Of a DNA stretch of 64,000 nucleotides, positions 30,311 to 42,098 are shown piece by piece. The position numbers and the translations under genes are program-made. Every line of letters starts with the position of its first letter. Position 1 is the stretch's first letter. The notes under the pieces are model-generated. The model was not told the DNA's origin. It saw only the letters and a list, made by a program, of their open reading frames with translations, and did not search any database. Origin of the DNA: Astragalus membranaceus (taxonomy: Eukaryota; Streptophyta; Magnoliopsida; Fabales; Fabaceae). The stretch covers positions 162,927,434-162,991,433 of the forward strand of contig CM076854.1 of the NCBI GenBank assembly GCA_039519185.1, given 5' to 3'.

Positions 30311-31974
30311 AAATGTAATCTACTTTCGAACCTTTTTTTTTTTTTGTATAATCTACTTTCTAACTCTTATCTTTAACTAAATTAACTCATTTATAGTTTT
30401 TAATATTAGTTTTTACTTCTTATTTTAAAATTTATAAAAAAATCATATCAAATGATAACATGTTGATGTCGTTGTGACAAAATAGCACATAATAACTCTT
30501 AAGATTAATTATCAAATTTGATTATTACTTTAATTTTATTTTTATAATTTTATTTTAATTTTTAGTTTTCTATTTTAAATATACTTTAAATACTTACATT
30601 CTAAACCCTAGTAATTTGTATAACTTGTCTCGATAGCATGATTATTGTCGTGGCGGTTGTAGTAGAGGTGTTGTGGTCATTGATCAATTCATTGTATAGG
30701 TTCTTTCTCAATCTCTTGTGGTGCATCGAAACATGCCAAAACCTCATTTCTATTATGTCGAGTGTCTGTTTCAAGCCGAGACTCTACATAATCTCTATGT
30801 GGTGCGCTTCTACCACTGATTTTCTCTGAGAAGGTGTCGCTCAAATTCGTGGATGTGATTTGAAGATGGCCTTGTAACTGTTTGGCAACTAGATGAAAAT
30901 TTTCACTAGCTTCTATAAGGTGAGGAGGGAGGAAGAATGTTCAATTTTTAGGAACACATGTATGCATAGTTTATAGTAAGCTTAATTGCACTTTTGGTCC
31001 CCTTATTTAATAAAACTACGAATTAAGAAATAGAGAATTCATGGAAACCTAATTTTGCCCACAACTCAATGGTGTTGATACCTGCTTAAGGTGGTGTGAT
31101 GCACTTCTAGAACTAGCGGCAATGCTAACAGTGTCTTCTACTTTCATAATCCCTCTATTTTATTTTCAATTAAGTTGAGAAATTGATCCATTTCATGCCT
31201 CATCATTGATTTCTTGCTCTCCTTTCACATGTAATGAATGCACTTTGTGGTTTCTGGTCGAAGATACTTGGTTGCTTCCCAATTGTTGGATTTTGTTTTA
31301 ATTAATTATCTACATGGTAACAAGTGAGGTTCTAAACAGGGCCTTCCCAAACAATTTGGAGGCCCTATTCAAACTTCGTTATTTAAATAAATCATCAAAA
31401 ACTCAAACTTTGTTATTTAAATTGTAAATATTAACCTTCTAATTTAGTGCATTTTACGAGTATTTTTAAGTCATTTTTATAGCAATTGTTACTAATTATA
31501 GAAATCATTGACTTAATTTATTCGTTATTTTAAAGAAAAGAAGAAAATATGAAAAAGAAAAGTTTAATCATGTGTGTGTGACGATTTAAATCAAATTAAA
31601 GTGCAAAGCCATGCGTTTGACGTTTATTTTATTCTAAATATATATTAAATATATAACATATACAATATCAAAATAATTATATTAAATTGAATTAGTAGTT
31701 TATTAAATTAATTAAAATAATTATTTAATTTTTTCACAAAAATGTGGAACTTAAAATAATATATTAGAAAAATGTTTAGTTGAGTTATTAATATATCGTA
31801 GTCAATAAGCCAATTATATAATATATTTAGGTGAAATAAAAGAAAAAATAAGTGTTGTTAAACGAATGTAACAACAGAAAGTTTTTTTTTTTACAAAACA
31901 AACAAATGAATGTTTAAATAACATATTGTCATGAATACTTAATGAATAATGAAACCAAATGCATAACATTAAAT
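30311..31974. other. AT-rich intergenic, no gene seen
   Basis: At 30979-31013 there is one end of a Mutator-type MITE (GCTTAATTGCACTTTTGGTCCCC) without its partner. The ORF at 30638-30829 has no domain. Confidence 0.45.
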
Positions 31975-32130
31975 TCTCGTTTTATATATGTCATGAAAAC
32001 CTTATGAGGAGATGAGATTAATCGTTTATATATGTCATAAAATTCTCGTTTATATATGTCATGAAAATCTTACGAGGATGTGAGATTAATTCTCGTTTAT
32101 ATATGTCATGAAATTCTCGTTTATATATTT
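31975..32130. repeat. Short interspersed tandem repeat
   Basis: About five copies of TCTCGTTTATATATGTCATGA-like units, some separated by AATCTTACGAGGATGTGAGAT, within AT-rich DNA. Confidence 0.7.
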
Positions 32131-33409
32131 AAAAAAAGTGTTTTGGCAAAAAAGTAAATATTTGAGATTAATTGGTTTGTACTATTGATGTAAAATGTCT
32201 TACACCATTAGTCAACAAATTGACTTAGTAAATTCTTGTTTTCCCCTATTAAAAAATAAGTGTTGACCCGTGAAGATTATTTTTTTAAAAAATGAATGGC
32301 TGCACCTAATCAAAATACTTGGAATTAGGTCATATCAGTGAAATTAATATATAAATGGTTGACTAATGTTAATTGTTTATAAAACCATGGGGAGAAATTG
32401 TTCTACAATATTTTAGATATAGAAATTACTTGTGCTACTCTAGAACATAATTCTTTGATAATTTCAGTGTCATTCGCATTAGCATGTGCAAATATCTGGA
32501 CATTTTGACAAACATGGCTTACACTCTGAAATATGTCATCATTAACAATTTAATGACCAACTATTATTAAATAAAACAAGCTAATATTATATTGATATTT
32601 TTATTAATATTGATAACTTTTATTGCATTCCATTTATAACAAACTTTTCAGCGAACCATCATTATTAGACACTTTCTTAACACAAAATGTGTGCTGAAGT
32701 TCACTTGCAGCCTATCAATCATAGTGAATTTTGAACAACGAAGTCTTTCTAATGAGCTCTGTTAAGTCTTTTGGGTGTAGTATCATCAAGTTTCTAAAGT
32801 GATATAAAAGCTCTAGATTTAGTTTATAAACTAACACAAGTATAGAATGTTGTATAGTGTAATTGGTATAAGCTAAAAATGTATGTTTAGTTGTTCTATA
32901 CTCTCCAAGATTAGGAGCAACGCTGGATTTTGACATATAGTAAACATCTCCTTCAATTGATTATGAGAAATTAAAAATTAATAATTTTAAAATTAAATAG
33001 TATATTCAATTGATTATGTAAAACATTTTTTCACAAAGTTTAAACCAAAATATTAGATCTTGTCAATTCACAATGTTTAATACTATCATTTTTTGTTTTA
33101 AGTCAGAAGAAAATATCATTTTTCATTTTATGAATATAATGGTTTCTTAAAATTTCATGTTTTGATTAGTTAAATTATGCTTTTGATGAGAAAAAATTAT
33201 AATTTGAAAAACACATTAAATTGCAAATAGTGTAACCATGACTTTTTTCCCTTTTTGATTGTTGAATATCATTATTTGCTGAATTTATTAATATAAATAC
33301 AATTAATTTATTCCTTACATAAAAGTGTGGGACTAAAAAATATAATAAATAACAAACGCATAATAAGATGACACGTGTAACATTATTTATTGAGATACAT
33401 TCTCAATTG
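32131..33409. other. AT-rich intergenic, no gene seen
   Basis: No coding or structural signal beyond high A+T. Confidence 0.5.
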
Positions 33410-33448
<39 letters not shown>

Positions 33449-33458
33449 TATATAGATA
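33410..33458. repeat. (TA)n microsatellite
   Basis: About 22 TA units, then GATATATAGATA. May be the 3' tail of the LINE remnant to its right. Confidence 0.95.
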
Positions 33459-33772
33459 ATTAAAAGCCTATTAATTAAGAGTGAAAAGCTGACGTAAGGG
33501 AGGAATTGAAAATAGAAGGCATCCACGTGAGGGGAAAGCAAAGCAAACCGAAAATTGAAACAAGGCCCATAACCGAAATACAACAATAGAAAACTTACAA
33601 CAACTTGGGCCACAGAACAATCCACGATCCATCAAAGAAACCCGGTTCCGAATTAAACATAGACAAAAACATACAACCACTTACATCAAAATAGAAATGA
33701 AATAATGGAGCGCTCCATCTCCTCCAACAACTTAACCCTAAAAGGCAAACTTCTTCCTCTTCCAAATTTACT

Positions 33773-33965
33773 TCATTGAGGTAAATTCACGCAATCAGCT
33801 TCCAGAAGCGCAGTGATCAATGTCGGCGGGGAGGATGACCAATTGTAAGGGAACATTTTTGTTGCAGCCAGTTTAACGACACAGTCGACCACCGTGTTCC
33901 CATCGCGACTGACCCACAGAAACCCCACAGAGGTAAAGTTTTCCTTCATCTTCATAATATCTTGG
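33773..33965 (-). pseudogene. LINE RNase H C-terminal fragment
   Basis: Minus-strand reading with SRDGNTVVDCVVKLAA and FPYNWSSSPPTLITALLEAD followed by a stop, typical of the end of plant LINE RVT_3 domains. It begins at the junction with a gypsy LTR. The LINE reverse-transcriptase piece at 37511-38020 has the same orientation and lies on the other side of the gypsy sequences, so both may be one LINE split by them. Confidence 0.7.
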
Positions 33966-33967
33966 GT

Positions 33968-34340
33968 TAACCCGGCCGTAGACCGGCCCAATGGTGAGAC
34001 AGAAAGGAATGACCCGAATCCACTAAGATCAACAGCTCAGATCTACCTTCGTTGAGGCTTACTGGATCAACGGTCAAGATCGACCTCGCTGATCCAACGG
34101 CCAGCACTACTCCTCTAATACTATATAAATAGGCACTGCTACCACTAAACAGGTACACGAAATTTACTCACATTATTACTTGCTCACACTCTTATTCCAC
34201 TGACATGGGCGTCGGAGTGTCATTGCATGTACTACCACCCGGGCAGGACTCTGAGCATGACCAGATATCGTTCACCCAATCAATTCATACATTCGGGCTT
34301 AGGACTCGACTTCTGATACCCGCTCCAAGGTCGACCACCT
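33968..34340 (+). mobile_element. Ty3/gypsy LTR, first 33 bases missing
   Basis: Homologous to 36868-37240 of the complete LTR. TATATAAAT at 34122-34130 is the probable LTR promoter. The primer-binding site that should follow is deleted: the sequence jumps at CACCT to the coding leader, skipping about 52 bases present in the other copy. Confidence 0.85.
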
Positions 34341-34349
34341 CCGTTCCTA

Positions 34350-35549
34350 TGGCTCCGCCAAGTAGACTACCTCGCCGAAGGAACCTGCTCTTACAGAGCA
34401 TGGTTGGTAGCCCTAACCAACCACAATCGACTCCGGAGGGTGTCCCGATTACAGCAGAGAACACGGTTCAAAGCGCACCCTCTCGACCGGTCGCTCAGGC
34501 GAACATCGTACTCCCGGCCAACGTCGTCCAGTATATTCTAGAAATATTAACTCAGGCGAACAATACCGGTAAGACGACCAATCTCCGGTTCAAAGAAGAA
34601 ATCCATCTAGGCGACACAGATCACCTCCTAGAAGACATCTCTCGTCCACCGGTCACCACCTCGTCGGGGGAATCAAGGAGAGGCTCTAACATCACATAGG
34701 GAACCACCCTCCTCGATCGATCCCACTTATTGGCCCTCTCACCAGGAATCTTCATACGACTCATCCGGGTCCGCCGTACGATCGAGGAGCAGATCACATG
34801 ATCGGTATGCTCATTCTCAGCATGAGAATCGATCGTTAGAACGACGCGACCACTACCAAGGATCCCTAGAAGGCTCCCCAGGGTGACGTGGTCATCGAGG
34901 CCGACGCTTCGAGGACCGACCACCTCGCAAGGAAAGGAGTGGTGTGAGGATGGGACCCTTTACCCGAGAAATATACAAGTATCCCATCCCTCGTGCCTTG
35001 GAAAAACCCTCGTCGGACTTGAGAATGTACAACGGCATGAAGGACCCTGATGCCCACCTAAGATACTTTGATTTAACGATGCAAAACCGGGGAGCATACG
35101 GGCCGGTCAGGTGCAAGATATTTCCCCTAACTATGGAGGGGCCGGCCTTGGAATGGTTCACCGAATTAACACCGAACACCATCTCCTCCTGGGAACAGCT
35201 CGCTAGGATTTTTTCAGCCCGTTTAACAACTTCAAGGGTGAAACCCAAATCGCACGCAATCCTGAAAGCGATCAGACAGGACTCTGGGGGAACACTTCGC
35301 GATTACGTAGAACGTTTTAACAAAGAGGCGGGCACCGTAAGAGGACTGGAAGACGACATGAGACTGTGGTTCCTCCGAGAGGGACTACGTACCGGTACTT
35401 TTTTCGAAATTGAAGTCGGCGTAAACGAACCCCCAGACTTGGCCGCATTCCTTCGCCGATCACAAAGGTTCATGAACTACAAAGAGAGGGCGATGGCCAC
35501 ACGAGCAGTCGCAAGGGGAACTACTGAGAGACAACCCCAAGAGGAGTGA
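34350..35549 (+). pseudogene. Ty3/gypsy gag, frameshifted
   Basis: The ATG at 34350 opens a frame beginning with a basic, proline-rich stretch (PPSRLPRRRN) and stopping at 34699. The gag core is in another frame (34944-35549): DLRMYNGMKDPDAHLRYFD, CKIFPLTMEGPALEWFTELT, SSWEQLARIFSARLT, GTLRDYVERFNKEAG, which match the retrotransposon gag domain. No zinc knuckle, protease, reverse transcriptase or integrase follows; the next feature is the 93-bp array and then an LTR. The element is gag-only and must depend on a partner. Confidence 0.85.
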
Positions 35550-35871
35550 ATGTCATGAAAAAGAATGAATTGTAATAAGCGGGCGGGGCACTCTTTTTCC
35601 CACGGGGTTTTTTATAGAGGCCCGCCCGTCCGTCAGTAATAAGACGAGGCATTTTTCATTACTTTGGGTTGAAGTTTATTTCCTTGTTCTTAAATTCATT
35701 TGAACCAACCTAAGTGGTGAGTTAAAACTGGACCGTGCGTTGGTAAACTGCCCGTCAGGTCTACTATACTTGGACGACCCAAGCTACACGTCGAAGCATC
35801 CACAATAGAAGGTCGCACCCTCCTTGGAGTGAGATCGATCCGGACCGAGATCCGGTAAACTACTCCAAGGG

Positions 35872-36600
35872 GCGGGCTACGATTGAGCCCCGCATGAGCT
35901 TATGGGGCGAGGTGAACCTAAGCCGCGACTCAATAGACTACCCAGGGCGATCCATGCACAGAGAGCGGGATACGATTGAGCCCCGCATGAGCCTATGGAG
36001 TGAGGTGAACCAGAGTCGCGACTCAGTAGACCACCCAGGGTGATCCATGCACAGAGAGCGGGCTACGATTGAGCCCCGCATGAGCCTATGGGGCGAGGTG
36101 CACCCAAGCCGCGACTCAGTAGACAACCCACGGCGATCCATGCACAGAGAGCAGGCTACGATTGAGCCTCGCATGAGCCTATGGGGCGAGGTGAACCTGA
36201 GCCGCCACTCAGTAGACCACCCAGGGCGATCCATGCACAGAGAGCGGGCTACGATTGAGCCTCGCATGAGCCTATGGGGAGAGGTGAACCCGAGTCGCGA
36301 CTCAGTAGACCACCCAGGGCGATCCATGCACAGATAGCGGGCTACGATTGAGCCCCGCATGAGCCTATGGGACGAGGTGAACCTGAGTCGCGACTCAGTA
36401 GACCACCCAGAGCGATCCATGCACAAAAAGCGGGCTACGATTGAGCCCCGCATGAGCCTATGGGGCGAGGTGAACCTGAGCCGCGACTCAGTAGACCACC
36501 CAGGGCGATCCATGCACAGAGAGCGGGCTACGATTGAGCCCCGCATGTGCCTATGGGGCGAGGTGAGCTTGAGCCACGACTCGGTAGACTCCCTACTAGG
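35872..36600 (+). repeat. 93-bp tandem array, eight units
   Basis: Unit starts lie at 35872, 35965, 36058, 36151, 36244, 36337, 36430 and 36523, exactly 93 bases apart each time. Each starts GCGGGCTACGATTGAGCC. Since 93 is divisible by 3, long frames stay open on both strands (31-residue repeats); this is a geometric by-product unless shown otherwise. The array is bracketed by TACTTGGACGACCCAAGC at about 35770 and 36608. It occupies the gap between gag and the 3' LTR. Confidence 0.97.
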
Positions 36601-36834
36601 TCGAGCATACTTGGACGACCCAAGCGACCCATCGAAAAACGTGAAACGTCGCGTCTATCGCATCAAAAGGCGAAACGTCATATCAGTTAAAGAAGGGACA
36701 CGTCGCGCAGGCATGAAAAAACATTACAAGTCGCCTCAGCGCAGGTGACCGCTTAGTAAGTCACCGCTACACTGAGGGAAAACGTTCTCAATCCTGAACC
36801 CGCTCCTCTGGACGGCTTCGGCTTGGGGGGCAAC

Positions 36835-37247
36835 TGTTCTGGACTGGGCCGAAGCCCAATCCGACGCTAACCCGGCCATAGACCGGCCCAATGGTGAGAT
36901 AGAAAGGAATGACCTGAATCCACTAAGATCAACGACTCAGATCTACCTTCGTTGAGGCTTGCAAGATCAACGGTCGAGATCGACCTCGTTGATCCAATGG
37001 CCAGCACTACTCCTTTAATACTATATAAAGAGGCACTGCTACCACTAAACAGGTACACGAAATTTACTCACATTATTACTTGCTCACACTCTTATTCCAC
37101 TGACTTGGGCGTCAGAGTGTCATTGCAGGTACCACCACCCGGGCAGGACTCTGAGCACGACCAGATATCGTTCACCCAATCAATTCATACATTTGGGCTT
37201 AGGACTCGACTTCTAATACCCGCTCCAAGGTCGAGCACCTCAGTTCA
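36835..37247 (+). mobile_element. Ty3/gypsy LTR, complete
   Basis: Starts TGTTCTGGACTGGG right after the purine tract GGCTTGGGGGGCAAC and ends near AGTTCA, followed by TTGGCGACCACAGTGGGA, a gypsy-type primer-binding region. It therefore serves as the 3' LTR of the unit on its left and the 5' LTR of another on its right. TATATAAAG at 37022-37030. Confidence 0.85.
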
Positions 37248-37299
37248 TTGGCGACCACAGTGGGAGGACCACTCCAGGCGTTATCCCACCTCTGTTCCT

Positions 37300-37510
37300 A
37301 TGGCTCCACGAGGTAGACCACCCCGCCGAAGGAACCCGTTCTTACAGAGCATGGTTGGTAGCCTTAACCAACCACAATCGACTCCAGAGGGTGTCCCGAT
37401 TACAGCAAAGAACACGATTCAAAGCGCACCCTCTCGACCGGCCGCTCAGGCGAACATCGTACTCCCGGCCAACGCCGTCCAACAAATTCTAGAAATATTA
37501 ACTCAGGCGA
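37300..37510 (+). pseudogene. Second copy of the gypsy gag start, truncated
   Basis: About 70 codons from ATG, nearly the same as the start of the copy at 34350 (RRRN, then SMVGSLNQPQSTPEGVP), broken off at 37510 against LINE sequence on the opposite strand. Confidence 0.85.
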
Positions 37511-38020
37511 CTTCAGGGCGGGAGTACACCGCACCCAAACAATACCCTCTTGAGATAGTCTCTTCCATGCAGGATACCTTTCCAAACCCAAGAACAGGTA
37601 GCTCTAGGTTTAGCTTTCCAAAACTCCTCTCTAACACAATAGATTCCTCTAAGAATTTGTACCAAGTAGTCATTTGGATTTTGATGGCACCTCCAGGCTT
37701 GCTTAGAGAGTAGAGACGAGTTCTGAATAGCAAAACTTTTGAAGCCCATTCCTCCTTTATTCTTTGGTAAACATAGATAGTCCCAACTCTTCCAATGAAA
37801 TCCTATGTTCCTGACTTTAGAGCTCCACCAGAAATTAGAGATAGCAGAGCATAGAGATTAACAAAAAAAATTAGGTAACCTAACAATTGCCATCACATAG
37901 GAGGGAATGGCTTGAATGATAGATTTAATTAAAACTTCCTTAGCAGATTGAGACAAGAACTCCTCCTTCCAACCTTCTAGCTTTGATAAAACCCTTTCTT
38001 TAATCCACAAGCACTTACAA
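37511..38020 (-). pseudogene. LINE reverse transcriptase C-terminal fragment
   Basis: Minus strand, several frames: KLEGWKEEFLSQSAKEVLIK, IPSYVMAIVRLP, a KNKGGMGFKSF stretch and LLSKQAWR, the conserved end of plant LINE RT domains. Frameshifts and stops interrupt it. It differs from the LINE at 38142-41060, so it is a second copy. Confidence 0.75.
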
Positions 38021-38024
38021 TTAG

Positions 38025-38130
38025 CTTATCCGCTATAAGCTAACAGATTTGGTTTGCCAAACAGAGCCTAAGTAACATGATAGTTTTACTAAATTAACCC
38101 CATAAATTAATAAATGCATGTTGGACATGA
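38025..38130. other. hAT-type MITE fragment between LINE copies
   Basis: Read on the minus strand, GGCTCTGTTTGGCAAACC with GCTTATAGCGGATAAGC is typical of abundant plant hAT MITE ends; only one end is present. Confidence 0.4.
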
Positions 38131-38731
38131 AAAATATTTCATTAGGACCCTCCTAAATCGGAGGCCAAAGCAAAAGCAATACAAGGAGGGCTTTCCTCAA
38201 GCCATACAGTAGGAGTGTTTTCCAGAGAAAATTTAGCTAATGTGTGAGCGACAACATTACCATTACGTCTAACATGTGATAATTCAAAAAAATTAAACTG
38301 TGAAGATAATTTGTGGCAATCAAATAAAACTCTGTCAGAATAGGAATAGAACTGTCGCAAACTCCTCATGTCCATCACCAGCTGCAGACAATCTGATTCA
38401 ACTTGTAATTTGAAGAAGCCCATCTCAAGCGCAAAGGTAAGTGCATAGCGCATTGCAACAGCCTCGGCTAGAAAAGGGTCAGGTGGACCTTGAAAAAACC
38501 AAGTAGCAGCAGCAAAAACAAGACCTTTGTAATCTCTAATGACATCTCCTGCCCCCCAATTTCCATTGCAAGGTCCAGCTGCATCAATATTAAGTTTGAA
38601 GCAATCAGCATGAGGTGGTGACCAAAAGGTTGGGCCTGGCGGTACAATTGGTGGCATAAAGGATGGTAAGGCAGCATCTTGGGTTGAAAATAATAACTTA
38701 AAATCTTGTATGGTGATCCAAGCTCTTTTAA

Positions 38732-39057
38732 GGGTTAAATATGTTTTTAGTCCCTACAAAATCGGCTCCTTCTAAGTTTAGTCCTTACATTAACGAAATA
38801 GGCGTTTTGGTCCTCAACTTATTTTGCCGTTTTCAATTTTAGTCCCTCGTGACTTTTAATAGCGCTTCAACACTTTTAATAGCGCTTTTTTGACCTTTTA
38901 TAAGCGCTATTAAAAGTTTTGAAGCGCTATTAAAAGTCATGAGAGACTAAAATTGAAAACGGAAAAATAAGATGAGGACCAAAACGCCTATTTCGTTAAT
39001 GTAGGGACTAAACTTAAAAGGAGCCGATTTTGTAGGGACTAAAAACATATTTTACCC
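38732..39057. mobile_element. Mutator-type MITE with 9-bp target duplication
   Basis: 326 bp fold-back with about 140-base inverted ends starting GGGT(T/A)AAATATGTTTTTAG, and a perfect 9-bp duplication CTCTTTTAA (38723-38731, 39058-39066). The centre is a palindrome around AGCGCTATTAAAAG. It is inserted in LINE ORF2 sequence and therefore younger than the LINE. Confidence 0.95.
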
Positions 39058-39141
39058 CTCTTTTAATAACTTCACCCACTAAAATAATTTTTCCTTCAAA
39101 GAAGAACTTATTTCTCGCCCACCACATGGAGTATGTCAAGG

Positions 39142-39145
<4 letters not shown>

Positions 39146-39193
<48 letters not shown>
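39146..39193. repeat. (AT)n microsatellite
   Basis: About 24 AT units inside the LINE pseudogene. Confidence 0.95.
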
Positions 39194-39194
<1 letters not shown>

Positions 39195-41531
39195 CCACAT
39201 AACCTGCTAAATGTAAAATACAATTGGTCAGCCAATCTTTAAATTGCTCTTCAATATTGTCAAGATTTATTCCCAAAGGAGAGGAAAACCAGACAATCTT
39301 TGCCCAATGGCAAATTTTAAACACGTGGTTAATATACTCCAATTTATCTTCGCATCTTGAGCAAAAAGGTTCACATGCCACTCCTCTATCAGACAACTTG
39401 TTCTTTACTGGAAGAGAGTTATTAATTATCCTCCAAGAAAGGTGGACGTGCTTTGGGATTGTTTGAAGCTTCTACAATTTTTTCCAAACATCATTTGTAT
39501 CTGTTGTTGATGTTCCAAGTGTACTTGATGCATTTCCCCAGTGTTTAATGTTGTGATAGGCAGATTTGACAGTAAACAAACCTTTCTTGTTGGGACCCCA
39601 TACCATACTGTCAACTTGACTTTCTTGGGGAAGTGGAATCTGCAAGATTTGCATTGCTACAAAAGGCAAAAAAAATTGACTCAATAAAGTCTCGCCTCCA
39701 AGAGCCCTCCTCAATAAGATCCGCCACCATGGATATTTCTGAATTTTGTGGTTTCACCGTACACACTTTATAACCAAACTGATAAGGTAGCCAGTTATCA
39801 GCCCACACCTTGATTTTTTGTCCATATCCCACAGTCCATACACATCCCCTTTTAAGTACCCAAGAAGCGTGATGAATGCTTCGCCATGTAAAACTAGGAT
39901 TATACCCGACATTGGAATTCAAGAAAGTACCTCTCGGGAAATACCTTGCTTTGTAACAAAGTGCAAGAAAAAAGTTTGGATTCATCATTAGCCTCCAGCC
40001 TTGCTTTGCCAAGAGAGCTTCATTAAAAGCACGAAAAGTTATAAAGCCTAAACCACCTTCAGTTTTAGATAGGCAACAAGTAGACCACCTCACCCAATTC
40101 ATCTTTCTTTCACCATTTTTACTCCCCCCCCCCCCCCAAATATTTCGAATCAATTTTTCGATGTGCTCACACAAACCATAGGTAGTAAATAGCAGCTCAT
40201 AACATAAGTTGGAATAGATTGGGCTACTTATTTGATTAGAACTCCACGGCCCGCCGAGGATAAAAACTTCTCTTTCCATCCTTTCAACTTCTTCCATACC
40301 CTATCTTGAACAAAATCAAATACCTGTTGTTTGGACCTTCCTACAAAAGAAGGAAGTCCTAAGTATTTAGATTCGACTTCTACCGCCTTAAATTGAGTCC
40401 ATCCTTGGAAAGCAATTTTTCTATCTATAGGAACATTTCGGCTGAAAGAAATCTCTGATTTATCAAGATTAATAAGTTGTCCAGAAGCATCCTGATACAG
40501 TCGGAGAATATTTGTAATACACTCAGCATTTTGTTGGTTATCTTGGCAAAAAATCAAGCTGTCATCCGCAAAGAAGAGATGACTAATCTCCGGTGCACAG
40601 AGATTTGTACCCCTCGAATTTCTTTTCTCTCTTGAGCTCTAGAGAGGAGGCTTGAAAAAACTTCTGCACATATAATAAACAAATAAGGGGAGAGAGGATA
40701 TCCTTGTCTCAAGCCTCTTTGGGGAATAAAATTATCACATGGACTTCCATTTAACAACACAAAAGGATACGGTTGAGACACAACACATAATCAAAGAACA
40801 CCAATGATTCGAGAAACCCACGCTTGACAAAACATTTTCTAAAAAGGGACACTCAATTCTATCATAAGCCTTTGACATATCAAGCTTCATTCCTACCACA
40901 CCTTTTTTTTCCCCACCTTTGAAAAGCCTCAATACCTGCTTAAATTTTAGAGTGTATCATTTCTGAATGAGATTGCCAAAAAGATCTCTAACCTCATCTT
41001 CAAATCCATCGTCCCTCAACCAACATTTCTCAAACCGTTTTGGTAATGTCCTTGGTTAGTGAAAATTTGCAACAATTAATGAGGGTAAAATTGAAAAGAT
41101 CTAATTAATGATGCATTGGAATGACAAAACGACAGTTAATTTGAAATTTTTTACTTTCGCTAAAACGGCAATTAATTTGAAACCGAGGGAGTAGTATTTA
41201 AGGGTAGGTGTTGTGAATTCCCTAACTGTAACATTGATATTTTGCTTATCTGAGGTTGTGCGTTACACACACACACGTAAATTTAGTGATCATATGACTG
41301 AATAATGTGGAAGTTTAATAATTAATATTAGGCTTAATTACAGTTTTGGTCCCCCTATTATGACCAACTCACGATTTTGGTCCCTAAAGTTTTAATTTGA
41401 CGATTTTGATCCCTCTATTTTCCCAATTTGTAAAATCAAGGTCCCCCTCTTAATTTAGTCAAAATTAAAACTGAGTTTGACTTTCAATCCTACGTGGCAG
41501 TCCACGTAGACTGCCACGTAGGTAGCACTGT

Positions 41532-41534
<3 letters not shown>

Positions 41535-41608
<74 letters not shown>
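41535..41608. repeat. (CT)n microsatellite
   Basis: About 37 CT units just inside the left inverted end of the Pack-MULE; the opposite arm has only a few GA units, so it expanded after insertion or was never symmetric. Confidence 0.95.
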
Positions 41609-41611
<3 letters not shown>

Positions 41612-41929
41612 CCTCTCCTCTCTCTCACAGCCCTCTCTTCTTTCTCCATCTTCTTGTTCCTTAACTCTCCCTCCGTCACCCCCTTCCCTTACCAGTTTAG
41701 GAATCAAATCTCAACCCTCCGTCACCTCCGTCAATCGTTCCTCTCTCGAAACTAGTGAAATATTTGGGTTTATTGAAAGGGTAATGATTTGGATTTTGAT
41801 GTTGAAGGGGTAACGAAAATGGAGAAGATGACATCGAGCAGATGAGGGCGAGCCCCACCACCCCTCAGGCGAGCACCACCACATCGGTGCAACGGCGGAA
41901 CGACGACGAGGGGATTATGTCGGTCAGAG

Positions 41930-42098
41930 AACTGTACCAGAAACGGTTAACTGAGTATCCACTAAAGAAAACCTGTGTTTGATTGGGATTAATTTTTCGG
42001 TCAACCCATTTAGCCCAAGTGGTCAAAGCCCTTGTATAAGCATCCAGAACCTTTAGCCTTGGGTATACATGGTTTCCTTCTTGATAATAATATTCTCT
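41930..42098 (-). pseudogene. Trichome birefringence-like (TBL/PMR5) exon fragment
   Basis: 56 open codons on the minus strand reading YYYQEGNHVYPRLKV, then AYTRALTTWAKWVDRKI, then NPNQTQVFFSGYS. This is the conserved middle of plant PC-esterase/TBL proteins, Golgi enzymes that O-acetylate cell-wall polysaccharides (xylan, mannan, xyloglucan). The GDS and DxxH catalytic motifs lie outside this fragment and are absent. It is wholly enclosed in the Pack-MULE. Confidence 0.85.

Larger units (their letters stand above)
38142..41060 (-). pseudogene. LINE ORF2 (reverse transcriptase, zf-RVT, RNase H), broken
   Basis: Minus strand. From right to left: a linker (WLRDDGFEDEVRDLF, about 40985-41050), an internal deletion, RT motifs (MKLDMSKAYDRIE; FIPQRGLRQGYPLSPYLFI; the frameshifted FADD box near 40558; LINLDKSEISFSRN; SKYLGLPSFVGRS), thumb (GGLGFITFRAFNEALLAKQ), zf-RVT, and a RVT_3 RNase H domain (CFKLNIDAAGPCNGNWGAG; QVESDCLQLV; SHVRRNGNVVAHTLAKF). 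It is 5'-truncated (no endonuclease), frameshifted several times and split by a Mutator MITE at 38732-39057 and an (AT)n tract. A run of 14 C at 40124-40137 falls in the coding sequence. Confidence 0.88.

Noticed and set aside
35938..36546. 202-codon repeat protein on the minus strand of the 93-bp array
   Set aside because: The frame is open only because the unit is 93 bases; it has no promoter, lies antisense in a retroelement, and the plus strand is equally open.
35872..36600. CRISPR-like array
   Set aside because: Units are contiguous 93-bp repeats with no unique spacers, in a plant retroelement. The same applies to the 110-bp array at 63655.
41455..41707. Arg/Glu repeat proteins
   Set aside because: Artefact of the (CT)n tract in the Pack-MULE.
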